Positions 8,386-18,144 of a DNA stretch of 64,000 nt are shown one piece after another. Each line of letters starts with the position of its first letter. Position 1 is the stretch's first letter. This DNA comes from an uncultured Rhodanobacteraceae bacterium (GTDB taxonomy: Bacteria; Pseudomonadota; Gammaproteobacteria; Xanthomonadales; SZUA-5), in NCBI GenBank assembly GCA_937928755.1, contig CALEZI010000057.1:59817-123816 (forward strand), given 5' to 3'. The position numbers and the translations under genes are program-made. The notes beneath the pieces were generated by a model. It searched no databases. It had not been told where the DNA came from and was given only the letters and a program-made list of their open reading frames with translations.

Positions 8386-10104
8386 TCAGGGAGCGACAAT
8401 CTGACAGTTCTGCGGATCACACAGCGACTTGATGGCAAAGCCGAGGATTTCGATTTGATTCGGCGTGCCGAAGACGCCGGTCAGTTGTTGTATCTCGGGT
8501 ATCGCAAAACCACTGTTGGAGAAGATCGGCTCTCCGGAACCACGCGCCGAGCGCAGCAGCAGAATTGGTTGGGTTCCTCGGTCCGCTGTCGTCCGCGGGA
8601 AATAGCGGTCAACCGCAAGTTCCAGGGTGATTGTCTCGGCGACTGCCAGCACCTGGGCGAATCCGGGAGGAATCGCGGGCCGGTTGTCGCGGCTGATCGG
8701 TGGCTGGCGGGCGACGGCGCCACTTGAATAGATCAGGATGTCGCCATTCTTGAAATCGTCATTGGTCAGTTGCGCAGGATCCACCGTCAGCGGCATCGCA
8801 TCCGGCGGGATCCCGAACATCGAGCGCAACTGGAAGCTCATCAAGTGAGTGATGCGGTGATAACGATCTCCATAGAACGCGGGTTGCTCGGCAATGAAAT
8901 TCAGAATCCCGACCATCACCACCTTTACCCCGGGCGAATACGCCAAGGGCATCGGCTGGAAGAATTGCGCCACCTGATTACGATAATACGGCGCGAATAC
9001 CCTTGTGGCTTCCATCGCCGAAGTAACAAGACCGACTCCGGCGATCGCCCAGAGTATTGAAGTATACTGCTTTCGTTGTCTTGCCAGTCGCAGAATGACG
9101 GGAATGATCAAACAAGCATTCAAGGGTGCGAGGAAAGCGAGGTAGCGCACTTCCTTGGTATCAATGATCGCCAGCGCCGTTACCAAGGCAATCCAGGCGA
9201 GCGCAATGATCTTCTGCTGCCGACTGCCCCGATGCAGACTCAGGAGCACACCGGGAACCAGCAGACACATCGCCAGGATTCCGTAGGCAGACAAGTTCCG
9301 AAGGTAGACCCATTGATAAAAGGAATCTGGCTGGTTGAATTCCGAAATCAGCTTGATCTGCAAGGCCGGACGTTCCCAGAATGCAATTTCGGGGAAAGCA
9401 GGGGCCATGACCAATGCGTAGGCGCACCAGGTCAACAGGCCACTTGTCAGCGCGGCCAGCGCCAGTCCGGCCAGGCGCCAGCGAACTTCAATGGATCGCT
9501 GGACCACCAACACGGCAACGGCGATCAAGATCGCAATCCAGATCAGGGCGTAGGTCTGCTTGATGCTGGCGGCGACCGCTCCCAGCACAACCAGGCCCAG
9601 CCAGTAGCGCCATTTTGGCGCATCCATGAAATCATCGGCAAGCCGGATCATTGCCAGCGCCAATAATCCAGGCAGAATATCGTGGCTGATGAAAGGCGCA
9701 TAACTGAAAAAGACCACGGTCGGAATTGCTGCGACATAAGCCAAAGCGACCGACCAGTTCCGTCCATGGTTGTCAGAAATCAGCTTCCAGACGCCTGCGA
9801 GATAAAGCAGGTGCAGCACGACCATGATCGCATGGTACGGACGAACATCCAGCGGATGGGTTTCCAGAAACGCCGCGGCCATGGCAGCCGGCGCAAGCAT
9901 CAGCCCCAGCAGCGGTCCACGCGGCCAAGCATAAAATTCCGAATAGCCACTGAAATAGAGACTGTTGCTGATCGTGGAGTAACCGTCATCGAACTCCAGA
10001 TTCACGAAGTACAAGGTCGTCAGCAACCAGACCGCAATCAGCCCGATCAGCACGCCGATGAATAATCGAGGCAAGTTCGGCGCGGCGGGGCTTGAAGAGT
10101 TCAT
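8386..10104 (-). CDS. Polytopic GT-C-like membrane protein
   Basis: A 572-residue integral membrane protein with a first transmembrane helix at about 15-35 (FIGVLIGLIAVWLLTTLYFV), followed at once by an acidic EFDDGYST motif. An acidic pair in the first periplasmic loop is the hallmark of GT-C/PMT-type glycosyltransferases. Roughly ten further hydrophobic helices follow, then a soluble C-terminal tail of about 150 residues. It may transfer a sugar from a lipid-linked donor on the periplasmic side. The frame is open to 10158, but the ATG at 10104 (MNSSSPAAPN) is preferred since it begins just before the first helix. Base composition is a little lower in GC than the neighbours. There are no glycosylation partners beside it, and the substrate is unknown. 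Confidence 0.65.
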   Translation of the reverse strand: MNSSSPAAPNLPRLFIGVLIGLIAVWLLTTLYFVNLEFDDGYSTISNSLYFSGYSEFYAWPRGPLLGLMLAPAAMAAAFLETHPLDVRPYHAIMVVLHLLYLAGVWKLISDNHGRNWSVALAYVAAIPTVVFFSYAPFISHDILPGLLALAMIRLADDFMDAPKWRYWLGLVVLGAVAASIKQTYALIWIAILIAVAVLVVQRSIEVRWRLAGLALAALTSGLLTWCAYALVMAPAFPEIAFWERPALQIKLISEFNQPDSFYQWVYLRNLSAYGILAMCLLVPGVLLSLHRGSRQQKIIALAWIALVTALAIIDTKEVRYLAFLAPLNACLIIPVILRLARQRKQYTSILWAIAGVGLVTSAMEATRVFAPYYRNQVAQFFQPMPLAYSPGVKVVMVGILNFIAEQPAFYGDRYHRITHLMSFQLRSMFGIPPDAMPLTVDPAQLTNDDFKNGDILIYSSGAVARQPPISRDNRPAIPPGFAQVLAVAETITLELAVDRYFPRTTADRGTQPILLLRSARGSGEPIFSNSGFAIPEIQQLTGVFGTPNQIEILGFAIKSLCDPQNCQIVAP

Positions 10105-10263
10105 GGGCTGGATAGACTCACGCCTTGCGCCCGCTGCAACTGCGCGGCTCCAACGCAAACGGTGGGTTATTGAGCGTGGGCGCGCAACACATAGCCCCGG
10201 TCCTGCCGCGCCGATGCGGCCCGGCCCACGAGCCCAGGAACCGACGCAAGTCTCTGATTGAAC

Positions 10264-10339
10264 TGGTGCCGGCGATAGGACTTGAACCTACAACCTACTG
10301 ATTACAAATCAGTTGCTCTACCAATTGAGCTACGCCGGC
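10264..10339 (-). tRNA. tRNA-Thr(UGU)
   Basis: Read on the minus strand, the 76 nt fold as a complete cloverleaf: acceptor stem GCCGGCG / CGCCGGC, D-arm with AGCTCAATTGGTAGAGC, anticodon stem-loop ACTGATT-TGT-AATCAGT with anticodon UGU (10304-10306), T-arm with GGTTCAAGTCC, discriminator A and an encoded CCA (10264-10266). UGU decodes ACA/ACG threonine codons. It stands alone between the membrane protein gene (starts 10104) and the GGDEF/EAL gene (ends 10395). Confidence 0.97.
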
Positions 10340-10394
10340 GCGAAGCGCGAGAGTCTACTTGGTCGGAGGTCCGGGCGGGAGTGCCGTTGGGGCT

Positions 10395-13373
10395 TCAGCG
10401 GCTCAGGAATCGCGCGGAAAGCTCGTCGGCGGAGACCGCCGGACTGATCAGGAAGCCCTGGAAGTAGTCGCAGCCCTGGGCCTTGAGGAAGTTCAGCTGG
10501 GCCTGGTTTTCGACGCCTTCGGCCAGCACGTCGAAGTGCAGCGTGTGCGCCAGTGCGATGATGGCGGCGGCGATTTCGGTGCCACCTTCGTGGTTCGGGA
10601 TATCGGCAACGAAGCTGCGATCGATCTTCAAGGTGTCCAGTGGCAGCCGCTTGAGGTAGGCAAGCGAACTGTAGCCGGTGCCGAAGTCGTCGATGGCCAC
10701 GCGCACGCCGAGGCTGCGCAGCGCATGCAGCGTGCCGATCACCATGCTGCCGTGCTCCATCAGCATCGACTCGGTGATCTCCAGTTCCAGCGCGTCCGGG
10801 TCGAGGCCGGTGTCGGACAGGATGCGCGTGACCCGATCGGGGAACTCTGGTTGGCGCAGTTGGCGCGCCGACATGTTCACGCTGAGACGCAGATCCGGGT
10901 TGCCGCCGCGACGCCAGCGCTGCACCTGGCGACACGCGGTCTGCAGGACCCAGTCGCCGAGCGGCCCGATCAGACCGGTTTCCTCGGCCAGGGTGATGAA
11001 ACGTCCCGGATAGACCAGCGGTTCACCCGGCGGTTGCCAGCGCACCAACGCTTCGACCCCAACCATGTTGCCGGAATCGCACTCGAGCAGCGGCTGATAG
11101 TGCACTTCGAACTCGCCGCGGCTGAGCGCATGGCGCAGCCGCCCCTCCAATCCAAGCCGGTCGCTGGCGGCATCGACCAGACTCGGCGTGTAGATGTGGT
11201 AAGTATTGCGCCCCAGTTCCTTGGCCCGATACAAGGCCGCATCGGCGCTGCGCACCAGATCGGTGGGCGTGCTGCCGTCCTCCGGAAACAGGCTGATGCC
11301 GATGCTGGCATCGGCGAACACCTCGTGACCGCTCGGCAGCATGAACGGCGCGCTCAGACAGCTCAGCAGGTCGCGTGCGACGTCGGCTGCAGCGCGCGCA
11401 TTGCCGACGTTTTCGACGATGACCAGGAATTCGTCTCCGCCCAGGCGCGCCACGACATCGGCCTCCCCCGCCGCCTTGCGAAAGCGCGCCCCGACTGCGC
11501 ACAGCAGTTCATCGCCAACCTGATGTCCGAGACTGTCGTTGACTGTCTTGAACCGATCCATGTCGATGAACAGCAAGGCGAGGCGGCGCCCGGTCGACTC
11601 GGCGCGCACGATGGCGAACTCGAGTTGCGATTGCGCCAGCAGTCGATTCGGCAGTCCGGTCAGCGGGTCGTAGTGCGCCAGCTTGGCCAGTTCCGCCTCG
11701 GTTTGTTTCAACTGGGAGATGTCGGTGATCACACCGACGTAATGGGTTGCTGCCCCGGCGTCGTCGCGCACCACGTTGAGCGTCAACCATTCCGGGAAAA
11801 TCTCGCCGTTGTGGCGCCGGCTCCAGATCTCACCTTGCCAATGCCCGCTGCGTATGACGCTGTCCCACATCTCGCTGTAGAAGCGGTCGTCCTGGCGCCC
11901 TGACTGCAGGATGCGCGGGTTCTGGCCCAACAACTCGGCTTCGCTGTAACCAGTCATCTGGCAGTAGGCACGATTGACCGCAATGATGTTGGCGTCGAGG
12001 TCGGTCACCAGAATGCCATCGCGGGTGCTGTCGATGACCGCGGCCGACAGACGCAGGCGTTGCTCTGCCTGCTTGCGGGCGTGGATATCGAGCAGGATGC
12101 CGACCATGCCATCGGCGCGACCGTCGGCGTCGAAGCGCTGGCGACCGACCGTGTGCACCCAGCGCACGCGCGCGTCGGCAGTGACTATGCGGTATTCGAT
12201 GGACAACGGCGAACCGCTGCTGCAGGCATGGGCCATTTCGGCATCGACCCAGGCCCGGTCGGCCGGGTGCACGGCCTGCAACCAGCGCTCATGGCTGGCG
12301 ATCCCCTCGTCCGCGCCCAGCCCAAGCAGCCTGAACTGCTCGTCGGACCATGCCGATGGTCGCCCCGGCAGCCATTCCCACGAGCCGGCGCCCGCCCCCT
12401 CGAGCGCCATGCGACTGCGCTGCTCGCTCTGCCGCAGCGCTTCGACCATGCGCGCCTGCTCGATCGCCGCACTGAGCGCTGCGGCCGTCAGGCGCAAGAC
12501 GCGTTCCTCCGCGGACGTCCAATGGCGCGGATGACGCACGGCGTCGAAACCGACGAAACCCCACAGAATGCCCCGCAGGTGGATCGGAGCAACGATCAGG
12601 GTCTGGATCTGCTGCGCCTCCAGCAATTCGCGCTCGGCGGCCGAGAACTCGGCCACCGCGCCGGCGACTGCCTGATCGCTGCGCAGCAAGTTGAGCCAGC
12701 GCGGGAAAAGTTGCTCGAATGGCAGGCCCTGCAGATCCGGATTGTCGATCTGCGCCTGGATGCCCGGCCGGCACCATTCGTGGCGCTGACTGGCCAGGGT
12801 CAGCCCGCTGGCCGGCTCGGCGTGCAGCTCGAAGATATAGACGCGATCTGCGCCCATGCCCTGCCCGAGGCGCTCCAGTACCTGTTGCACCAGTTGCGTC
12901 AGCGGCTCGTCTGCAAGCAGTGCCGGGATGGCGCTGGCGGCGAGTTCCAGCGCCAGTTCGGAATGCTTGCGCTCGGTGACATCGAGCAGCACACCGTTGT
13001 ACGCACGCACGGCGCCGCCTTCGCGCTCGATCCAGGTATGGTCCTCGACCCAGCGCCAGCCGCCGCGCGGATCGCGCAAACGGTATTCCTGACGAAATCG
13101 ATCGCGCTGCAAGGTGGCGTGACGCTCCACCTCGGCGGCGACCCGCAACACATCGTCGGGATGAATCAGCTCGGCGAATGGCGGCTCGCCGCGCTCCAGA
13201 GCGCGCGGGTCATAACCCCAGCGGCGGACATTGTCGGAAACCAGGGCGACCGGCCAACCGGGCGCGGCGATCCAACGGAAGGCCACCGCGTCGGTGCGCA
13301 GCAGGATCTCGCCCAGCGCGGCAAATGTCTCCTTCGGTGCTCTGACACTGGTCGATTCGACGCCCGCTTGCAT
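10395..13373 (-). CDS. PAS-GAF-PAS-PAS-GGDEF-EAL c-di-GMP signalling protein
   Basis: A 992-residue cytoplasmic multidomain sensor without transmembrane helices. Domains in order: PAS_3-type with PAC (about 20-135, ending GVLLDVTERK), GAF (about 150-310), PAS (about 330-450, ending GILLDIHARK), PAS (about 460-575, ending GVITDISQLK), GGDEF (about 580-740) and EAL (about 750-990). The cyclase signature GGDEF is intact, but the I-site RxxD five residues before it reads GEAD, so product inhibition at that site is unlikely. The EAL half keeps EALVRW, NMSARQL, the Glu of ITES, DDFGTGYSS, LKID and EGVE, all expected of an active phosphodiesterase. The frame is open to 13676, but the ATG at 13373 begins where protein-like sequence starts. 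Net activity probably depends on the sensed ligand. Confidence 0.92.
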   Translation of the reverse strand: MQAGVESTSVRAPKETFAALGEILLRTDAVAFRWIAAPGWPVALVSDNVRRWGYDPRALERGEPPFAELIHPDDVLRVAAEVERHATLQRDRFRQEYRLRDPRGGWRWVEDHTWIEREGGAVRAYNGVLLDVTERKHSELALELAASAIPALLADEPLTQLVQQVLERLGQGMGADRVYIFELHAEPASGLTLASQRHEWCRPGIQAQIDNPDLQGLPFEQLFPRWLNLLRSDQAVAGAVAEFSAAERELLEAQQIQTLIVAPIHLRGILWGFVGFDAVRHPRHWTSAEERVLRLTAAALSAAIEQARMVEALRQSEQRSRMALEGAGAGSWEWLPGRPSAWSDEQFRLLGLGADEGIASHERWLQAVHPADRAWVDAEMAHACSSGSPLSIEYRIVTADARVRWVHTVGRQRFDADGRADGMVGILLDIHARKQAEQRLRLSAAVIDSTRDGILVTDLDANIIAVNRAYCQMTGYSEAELLGQNPRILQSGRQDDRFYSEMWDSVIRSGHWQGEIWSRRHNGEIFPEWLTLNVVRDDAGAATHYVGVITDISQLKQTEAELAKLAHYDPLTGLPNRLLAQSQLEFAIVRAESTGRRLALLFIDMDRFKTVNDSLGHQVGDELLCAVGARFRKAAGEADVVARLGGDEFLVIVENVGNARAAADVARDLLSCLSAPFMLPSGHEVFADASIGISLFPEDGSTPTDLVRSADAALYRAKELGRNTYHIYTPSLVDAASDRLGLEGRLRHALSRGEFEVHYQPLLECDSGNMVGVEALVRWQPPGEPLVYPGRFITLAEETGLIGPLGDWVLQTACRQVQRWRRGGNPDLRLSVNMSARQLRQPEFPDRVTRILSDTGLDPDALELEITESMLMEHGSMVIGTLHALRSLGVRVAIDDFGTGYSSLAYLKRLPLDTLKIDRSFVADIPNHEGGTEIAAAIIALAHTLHFDVLAEGVENQAQLNFLKAQGCDYFQGFLISPAVSADELSARFLSR

Positions 13374-13504
13374 GATGACCAGTCCGTCCGTTTGCGCACA
13401 GTCTGCGACAACTGGCGGGCGGCGTGAATACCGCTTTCGGCGCAAATGCGATTCGATCTGAAATATGCTCGCGCCAAGGACTCGGCATTGAGCGACCGCA
13501 GGCA

Positions 13505-14236
13505 ATGGGCTGGTTTCCGACGACTCGATGGAGCGTGTTCCTCGCAGGGCAGCATGACCCGGCTGCGGCCCGCACCGCGTTGCAGCACCTGTGCAGCGCC
13601 TACCGGGCTCCGGTGCTCGCCTATGTGCGACGACGAGGCGGCGCCCGTGTCGATGCCGAGGACCTGACGCAATCATTCTTCACCGCGCTGATCGAGCGAC
13701 GCATCCAGGATCACGCCGACCCGCAGCGCGGCCGTTTCCGATCGCTGCTGCTGACCGCGCTCGACCGTTATCTGATCAACGCCGCGACATTCGAGCATGC
13801 GCAGCGACGCGGCGGCGGCGTCGTCCATGACGACGTGGCGAGCAGCGGCATCGAGGTGCCGGGCGACGGCGATCCGGAGCAGGCCTTCCAGCGCCAGTGG
13901 GCGCTGACGGTGCTGTCGCGGGCGATGGCTGCGCTGGAGCGCGAGGCTTGTACGGCCGGCAAATCCGAACTCTTCGCGGCGTTGCGGGATTACCTGATCG
14001 AGAGCCCGGACGATGATGCTTACCGCCGACTCGCGGAACATTTCGGCATGCGCCCGAACACGCTGGCAGTGGCGGTGCATCGACTGCGCCAGCGGCTGCG
14101 TGCGTGCGTGCGTTTGGAACTGCAGGACACCGTGAGTTCCGACCAGGAACTGCACGAGGAGCTGGATACCTTGAGGCAGGTTTTGGGTGGAGTCAAACGC
14201 GACTCGGGCGGTTCATCGCGGATCCCGGCGCTGTAA
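13505..14236 (+). CDS. ECF-like RNA polymerase sigma factor (FPTTRW type)
   Basis: A 243-residue sigma-70-family protein. Region 2 includes the N-terminal FPTTRWSVFLAG and LAYVRRRG...DAEDLTQSFF, where the DAEDLTQ stretch matches the core-binding helix consensus of region 2.2. Region 4 has a helix-turn-helix (YRRLAEHFGMRPNTLAVAVH) near residues 175-200. The start MGWFPTT at 13505 is chosen over the open frame to 13424 because the family begins just before FPTTRW. No anti-sigma gene is adjacent. Sigma factors of this branch are commonly linked to membrane Ser/Thr kinases rather than to classical anti-sigma factors; a kinase lies at 616-2958, over 10 kb away. The start lies 131 nt from the divergent GGDEF/EAL gene. 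The regulon is unknown. Confidence 0.85.
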   Translation: MGWFPTTRWSVFLAGQHDPAAARTALQHLCSAYRAPVLAYVRRRGGARVDAEDLTQSFFTALIERRIQDHADPQRGRFRSLLLTALDRYLINAATFEHAQRRGGGVVHDDVASSGIEVPGDGDPEQAFQRQWALTVLSRAMAALEREACTAGKSELFAALRDYLIESPDDDAYRRLAEHFGMRPNTLAVAVHRLRQRLRACVRLELQDTVSSDQELHEELDTLRQVLGGVKRDSGGSSRIPAL

Positions 14237-14337
14237 TCCCATCCGATCGCGACCCGGGGTCGAGAATCGATCGCATACAAGATTGCCCTGCGCCCGACGC
14301 TGCAGCTAACCTCAACCAATGGTCACCGGAGCAGCGC

Positions 14338-14430
14338 ATGCCCTTGCTTCCCATCGCGGACGGGATCCTGATCGGCGCGCTGGCCTTTGGCGCGCTCGCA
14401 AGCGACACGCAGCAACCCCGTGATGGATGA
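14338..14430 (+). CDS. Possible 30-residue upstream peptide before the diguanylate cyclase
   Basis: A short frame starting at ATG 14338, with GGAG about 7 nt upstream, encodes a 30-residue peptide with a hydrophobic middle (GILIGALAFGALA). Its stop lies inside the next gene's first codons: 8 nt overlap the start at 14423. This could be a leader peptide coupling translation to the cyclase gene, or simple chance. There is no homology support. Confidence 0.25.
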   Translation: MPLLPIADGILIGALAFGALASDTQQPRDG

Positions 14431-16276
14431 TCAGCGGCGGCATCCGTGCGCGTACCGGGCGACCATTGCTCGCTGCGCGCTGACGCTGGTGCTGCTGCTG
14501 TTGACCGCAATCGCACCCGCGGCACCCGCGCTGGTACTCGATCAGTCGACGCCGGCGCGCATCGAATTGCGCCCGCATCTTGCGGTCCTGCGCGATCCGG
14601 GGGCAACACTGGATGTGAATGGCGTGCGCGCCCGCAGTCGCGACTTCACCACGCTCGGCGCTGGGAGAGGCCTCAACTTCGGCTACACGCGTGATGCCGT
14701 CTGGTTGCGCCTGCAAGTCCACTCGACCTTGCCGACGGCGAGCGAATGGCGCCTGGAGCTCGACTACGCCTCGCTGGATCACGCCGAATTGCACGATGGC
14801 ATCGGTGGACTGCAAGTCGCCGGCGACCGCGTCGCACTGAGCGAGCGCGCGATCGCGCACCGCAACCCGGTGTTCGCACTGACGCTGGCGCCGGGCGAGT
14901 CGCGGGAACTGCTGCTGCGGGCCCGCTCGGAAGGCAGCCTGACGATCAATCCCATCCTGTGGCGCGCGAGCGCCTTCCATAGCCACAGCGAGAATGCCTA
15001 CGCCGCATTCGCGCTGTACTTCGGCATGCTGCTGGCGCTGGCCGGTTACAACCTGCTGCTGTACCTGGTACTGCGCGACCGCGCTTACCTGCACTATGTG
15101 CTGTTTGTGGTCGGCGTCGGCACCGGCATCGCATCGATCTACGGGCTCGCCGGCCAGTACCTGTGGCCGCACGCGGTGGACTGGAGCAATCGGGCGCTGG
15201 TGGTCAGTTTCGCCCTGGCCGGCATTGTCGGGCCACTGTTCGCGCGCGATTTCCTCGGTACGGCGACACGCGCACCACGTTGGCACCGCTGGCTTGCGCT
15301 CGGCGCCTGGCTGCATGTCGGCGTGCTCATGGTTGGGCTGTTCGCGCCGATGCGCAGCGGCATGCAGATCATGTCGCTGAGCACGCTGATCAACTGCGTG
15401 CTGATGCTCGGCTGCGGTATCGACTGCGCCCGTCGCGGGTTTCCCGGCGCGCGCCTTTATGTGCTCGCCTGGAGCGCGTTGCTGCTCGGCGGCATGCTGA
15501 TGGCGCTGCGCAATTTCGGTTTGTTGCCGACGCATTTTCTGACCCTGCACGGCATGCAGGTCGGCTCTGCGCTGGAAATGCTGCTGTTGTCGTTCGCGCT
15601 GGCCGATCGTTTCAACCAGATCAAGCTGGAGAAAGCGCAGGCGCAGGCGCAGACGCTGGCGGCGCAGCAGCAATTGCTGCTGTCGCTGCAGCAACATGAA
15701 CGCGAATTGGAACAGCGCGTCGTCGAGCGCACCGCCGCGCTCGCTGTAGCCAACGAGCGGCTGCGCGAAATGGCGCTGCACGACCCGCTGACTGGGCTCG
15801 CCAATCGCGCCGCACTCTACGCGCACCTCGACGAAGTGTGGCAACGGGCGCGCGCTGGCGGGTCACCGCTGGTATTGCTGCTGATCGATCTCGATGACTT
15901 CAAGCCCGTCAACGACCGCTTCGGTCATGAGACCGGAGATCGCGTGCTGGAAGAGGTGGCCCGGCGCCTCAAGGCGGCCAGCCGACCCAACGACCTCGTC
16001 GCGCGCCTCGGTGGCGACGAATTCGTGATCGTGGCCGAGGCGCTGAGCGTGCCGGACGCGGCCCAGGAGTTTGCCGAGCGCGTGCTTGCTGGATTGCTCG
16101 CGCCGATGACTGCGGCGCCTGGAGCGCGCATCGGCGCGAGTATCGGCATCGCCGTCGGCGCCAACGGCCCCAGCGAAATCGGCGACCTGCTGCGCCGCGC
16201 GGACAGCGCGATGTACGCAGCCAAGGCGGCCGGACGCGGCACCATTCGTTGGGCCGATCGCATGCCGACGCTGTAG
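14423..16276 (+). CDS. Membrane diguanylate cyclase with 7TMR-DISM sensor
   Basis: A 617-residue protein. A signal/anchor helix (about 15-35) is followed by a periplasmic beta-rich domain of the 7TMR-DISMED2 type (about 45-190, with WLRLQVHS and the LELDYASLDHAELH strand). Seven hydrophobic helices (about 195-405) lead into a Gln-rich coiled coil (about 410-455, ending VVERTAAL) and a GGDEF domain (about 465-615) with DPLTGLANR, IDLDDFKPVND and GGDEF near 530. The inhibitory RxxD site (RPND, five residues before GGDEF) is intact, so this looks like an active, feedback-inhibited diguanylate cyclase that responds to an extracytoplasmic ligand. The ATG at 14423 is preferred to 14387 because it places the signal helix nearer the terminus. 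The gene is convergent with aspS. Confidence 0.92.
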   Translation: MDDQRRHPCAYRATIARCALTLVLLLLTAIAPAAPALVLDQSTPARIELRPHLAVLRDPGATLDVNGVRARSRDFTTLGAGRGLNFGYTRDAVWLRLQVHSTLPTASEWRLELDYASLDHAELHDGIGGLQVAGDRVALSERAIAHRNPVFALTLAPGESRELLLRARSEGSLTINPILWRASAFHSHSENAYAAFALYFGMLLALAGYNLLLYLVLRDRAYLHYVLFVVGVGTGIASIYGLAGQYLWPHAVDWSNRALVVSFALAGIVGPLFARDFLGTATRAPRWHRWLALGAWLHVGVLMVGLFAPMRSGMQIMSLSTLINCVLMLGCGIDCARRGFPGARLYVLAWSALLLGGMLMALRNFGLLPTHFLTLHGMQVGSALEMLLLSFALADRFNQIKLEKAQAQAQTLAAQQQLLLSLQQHERELEQRVVERTAALAVANERLREMALHDPLTGLANRAALYAHLDEVWQRARAGGSPLVLLLIDLDDFKPVNDRFGHETGDRVLEEVARRLKAASRPNDLVARLGGDEFVIVAEALSVPDAAQEFAERVLAGLLAPMTAAPGARIGASIGIAVGANGPSEIGDLLRRADSAMYAAKAAGRGTIRWADRMPTL

Positions 16277-16347
16277 TCGCGTTCCTGGCGACCTTTGCGT
16301 CCCCGATTGCAGGATCGTCACTCAACCACGAGCTGCGGTCGAGCCGC

Positions 16348-18144
16348 TCAACTCCGCGCTGTTTCCTTGCGCACCACGCGTACCGACAACTCCTGCAACT
16401 GGCGCTCGGGTATTGCGCTCGGGGCGTCGGTCAGCGGGCACTGGGCGCTGGCGGTCTTCGGGAAGGCGATGACTTCGCGGATCGAGTCGACGCCGCACAT
16501 CAGCGTGGCGATGCGATCGATGCCGAAGGCGATGCCGCCATGTGGCGGACAGCCGTAACGCAGCGCTTCCAGCAGGAAGCCGAACTTGGCGTCGGCCTCT
16601 TCTTCCTCGATGCCGAGCAAGCGGAACACGGCCGATTGCAGGTCGGGGCGGTGGATACGGATCGAGCCGCCGCCGATCTCGTTGCCGTTGAGCACGCAGT
16701 CGTAACCGCGCGACAGCGCATCGCCGGGATTGGCGGTCAGTTCTGCCGCGTCGTCGATGGTCGGCGCGGTGAACGGATGGTGCAGCGACATCCAGCGGTT
16801 CTCGCCGTGATCGAACTCGAACATCGGGAAATCGACCACCCACAGCGGGCGCCAGCCGTCGGCGACCAGCTTCATGTCGCGACCGACGGCGAGGCGCAGC
16901 GCCCCCATGAAGTCGGACACCGTCTTGTAAGGGCCGGCGCCGAAGAAGATCAGGTCACCGGTATTGGCATTCACCGCCTTGAGGATGCCCTCCAGTGCGG
17001 CATCGTCGAGGAACTTGACGATCGGACTGGTCAGGCCGTCGCGGCCCTTGGCGAGGTCGTCGACGCGGATCCACGCCAGGCCCTTGGCGCCATAGCGCGC
17101 CACGTACGGGCCATAGTCGTCGATCTGCTTGCGCGACAGCGAAGCGCCTCCCGGCACGCACAGCACCGCGACGCGGCCACCCGGATCGTTGGCCGGACCG
17201 GCGAACACCTTGAAGCCGCTGGACTTGACGAACTCGGCGATGTCCACCAGCTCCAGCGGGTTGCGCAGGTCCGGCTTGTCCGAACCATAGCGGCGCATCG
17301 CTTCGGCCCAGGTCATGCGTGGGAACGGGTTGGCCAGGTCGACATCGATCACTTGCTTGAACACATGGCGAATCAGGTCCTCGACGCGATCCTGGATATC
17401 GGCCTCGCGCACGAAGGCCATCTCGATGTCGAGCTGGGTGAATTCCGGCTGGCGATCGGCGCGCAGGTCCTCGTCGCGGAAACAGCGCGCGATCTGGTAG
17501 TAACGATCCATGCCGGCCATCATCAGGATCTGCTTGAACAACTGCGGGCTCTGAGGCAGGGCGTAAAACTGGCCCGGATTGACGCGACTGGGCACCAGAT
17601 AGTCGCGCGCGCCTTCCGGCGTCGCCTTGGTCAGGATCGGCGTCTCGATGTCCTGGAAATCCGCGGCATCGAGATAACGACGGATCTCCTGCACCAGCCG
17701 CGTGCGCAGGCGCAAGTTCTTCTGCATCGACTGGCGGCGGATGTCCAGATAGCGATAGCGCAAACGCGCCTCTTCGTTCGGCGTCTCGTCGATCATGAAC
17801 GGCAGCGGCGCGGCCGCATTCAACACTTCAACCGTGGTCGCAATGACCTCGATCCTGCCGGTGGGCAGGCGCTCATTGACCTGCGATGTCGGCCGCGCGC
17901 GCACCACGCCTTCGATGCGCAGGCAGAATTCGTAGCGCACGCGATCGGCGGCGGCGAAGGCCGCGGCGTTGTCGGGCTCGATCACCACCTGCACCACGCC
18001 GGCGTGATCGCGCAGATCGATGAAGATCACGCCGCCATGATCGCGCCGGGTATTGGCCCAGCCGCACAGCACCACGTTATTGCCGGCCAGCGTCTCGTCG
18101 ACACGGCCGCAAAGGTGGGTGCGGAAGGAGGTTTCGGCGGTCAT
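16348..18144 (-). CDS. aspS: Aspartyl-tRNA synthetase
   Basis: A 598-residue class IIb aminoacyl-tRNA synthetase, the usual length of bacterial AspRS. It shows an N-terminal OB anticodon-binding domain (THLCGRV...VVLCGWANTRRDHGGVIFIDLRD), motif 2 around the RCFRDEDLRADRQPEFTQ loop, the bacterial GAD insertion (about 290-420), and motif 3 GIAFGIDRI near the C-terminus. It charges tRNA with aspartate; whether it also serves tRNA-Asn cannot be told here, because gatCAB and asnS are outside the window. It is divergent from the HD-GYP gene, with a 150-nt shared upstream region. Confidence 0.98.
   Translation of the reverse strand: MTAETSFRTHLCGRVDETLAGNNVVLCGWANTRRDHGGVIFIDLRDHAGVVQVVIEPDNAAAFAAADRVRYEFCLRIEGVVRARPTSQVNERLPTGRIEVIATTVEVLNAAAPLPFMIDETPNEEARLRYRYLDIRRQSMQKNLRLRTRLVQEIRRYLDAADFQDIETPILTKATPEGARDYLVPSRVNPGQFYALPQSPQLFKQILMMAGMDRYYQIARCFRDEDLRADRQPEFTQLDIEMAFVREADIQDRVEDLIRHVFKQVIDVDLANPFPRMTWAEAMRRYGSDKPDLRNPLELVDIAEFVKSSGFKVFAGPANDPGGRVAVLCVPGGASLSRKQIDDYGPYVARYGAKGLAWIRVDDLAKGRDGLTSPIVKFLDDAALEGILKAVNANTGDLIFFGAGPYKTVSDFMGALRLAVGRDMKLVADGWRPLWVVDFPMFEFDHGENRWMSLHHPFTAPTIDDAAELTANPGDALSRGYDCVLNGNEIGGGSIRIHRPDLQSAVFRLLGIEEEEADAKFGFLLEALRYGCPPHGGIAFGIDRIATLMCGVDSIREVIAFPKTASAQCPLTDAPSAIPERQLQELSVRVVRKETARS

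Noticed and set aside
7980..8438. A 152-codon minus-strand frame ending in ATGA with the SpeE-like gene.
   Set aside because: It overlaps the end of the upstream membrane gene, its residue use looks random (many Cys, Trp, Arg), and no domain is recognisable.
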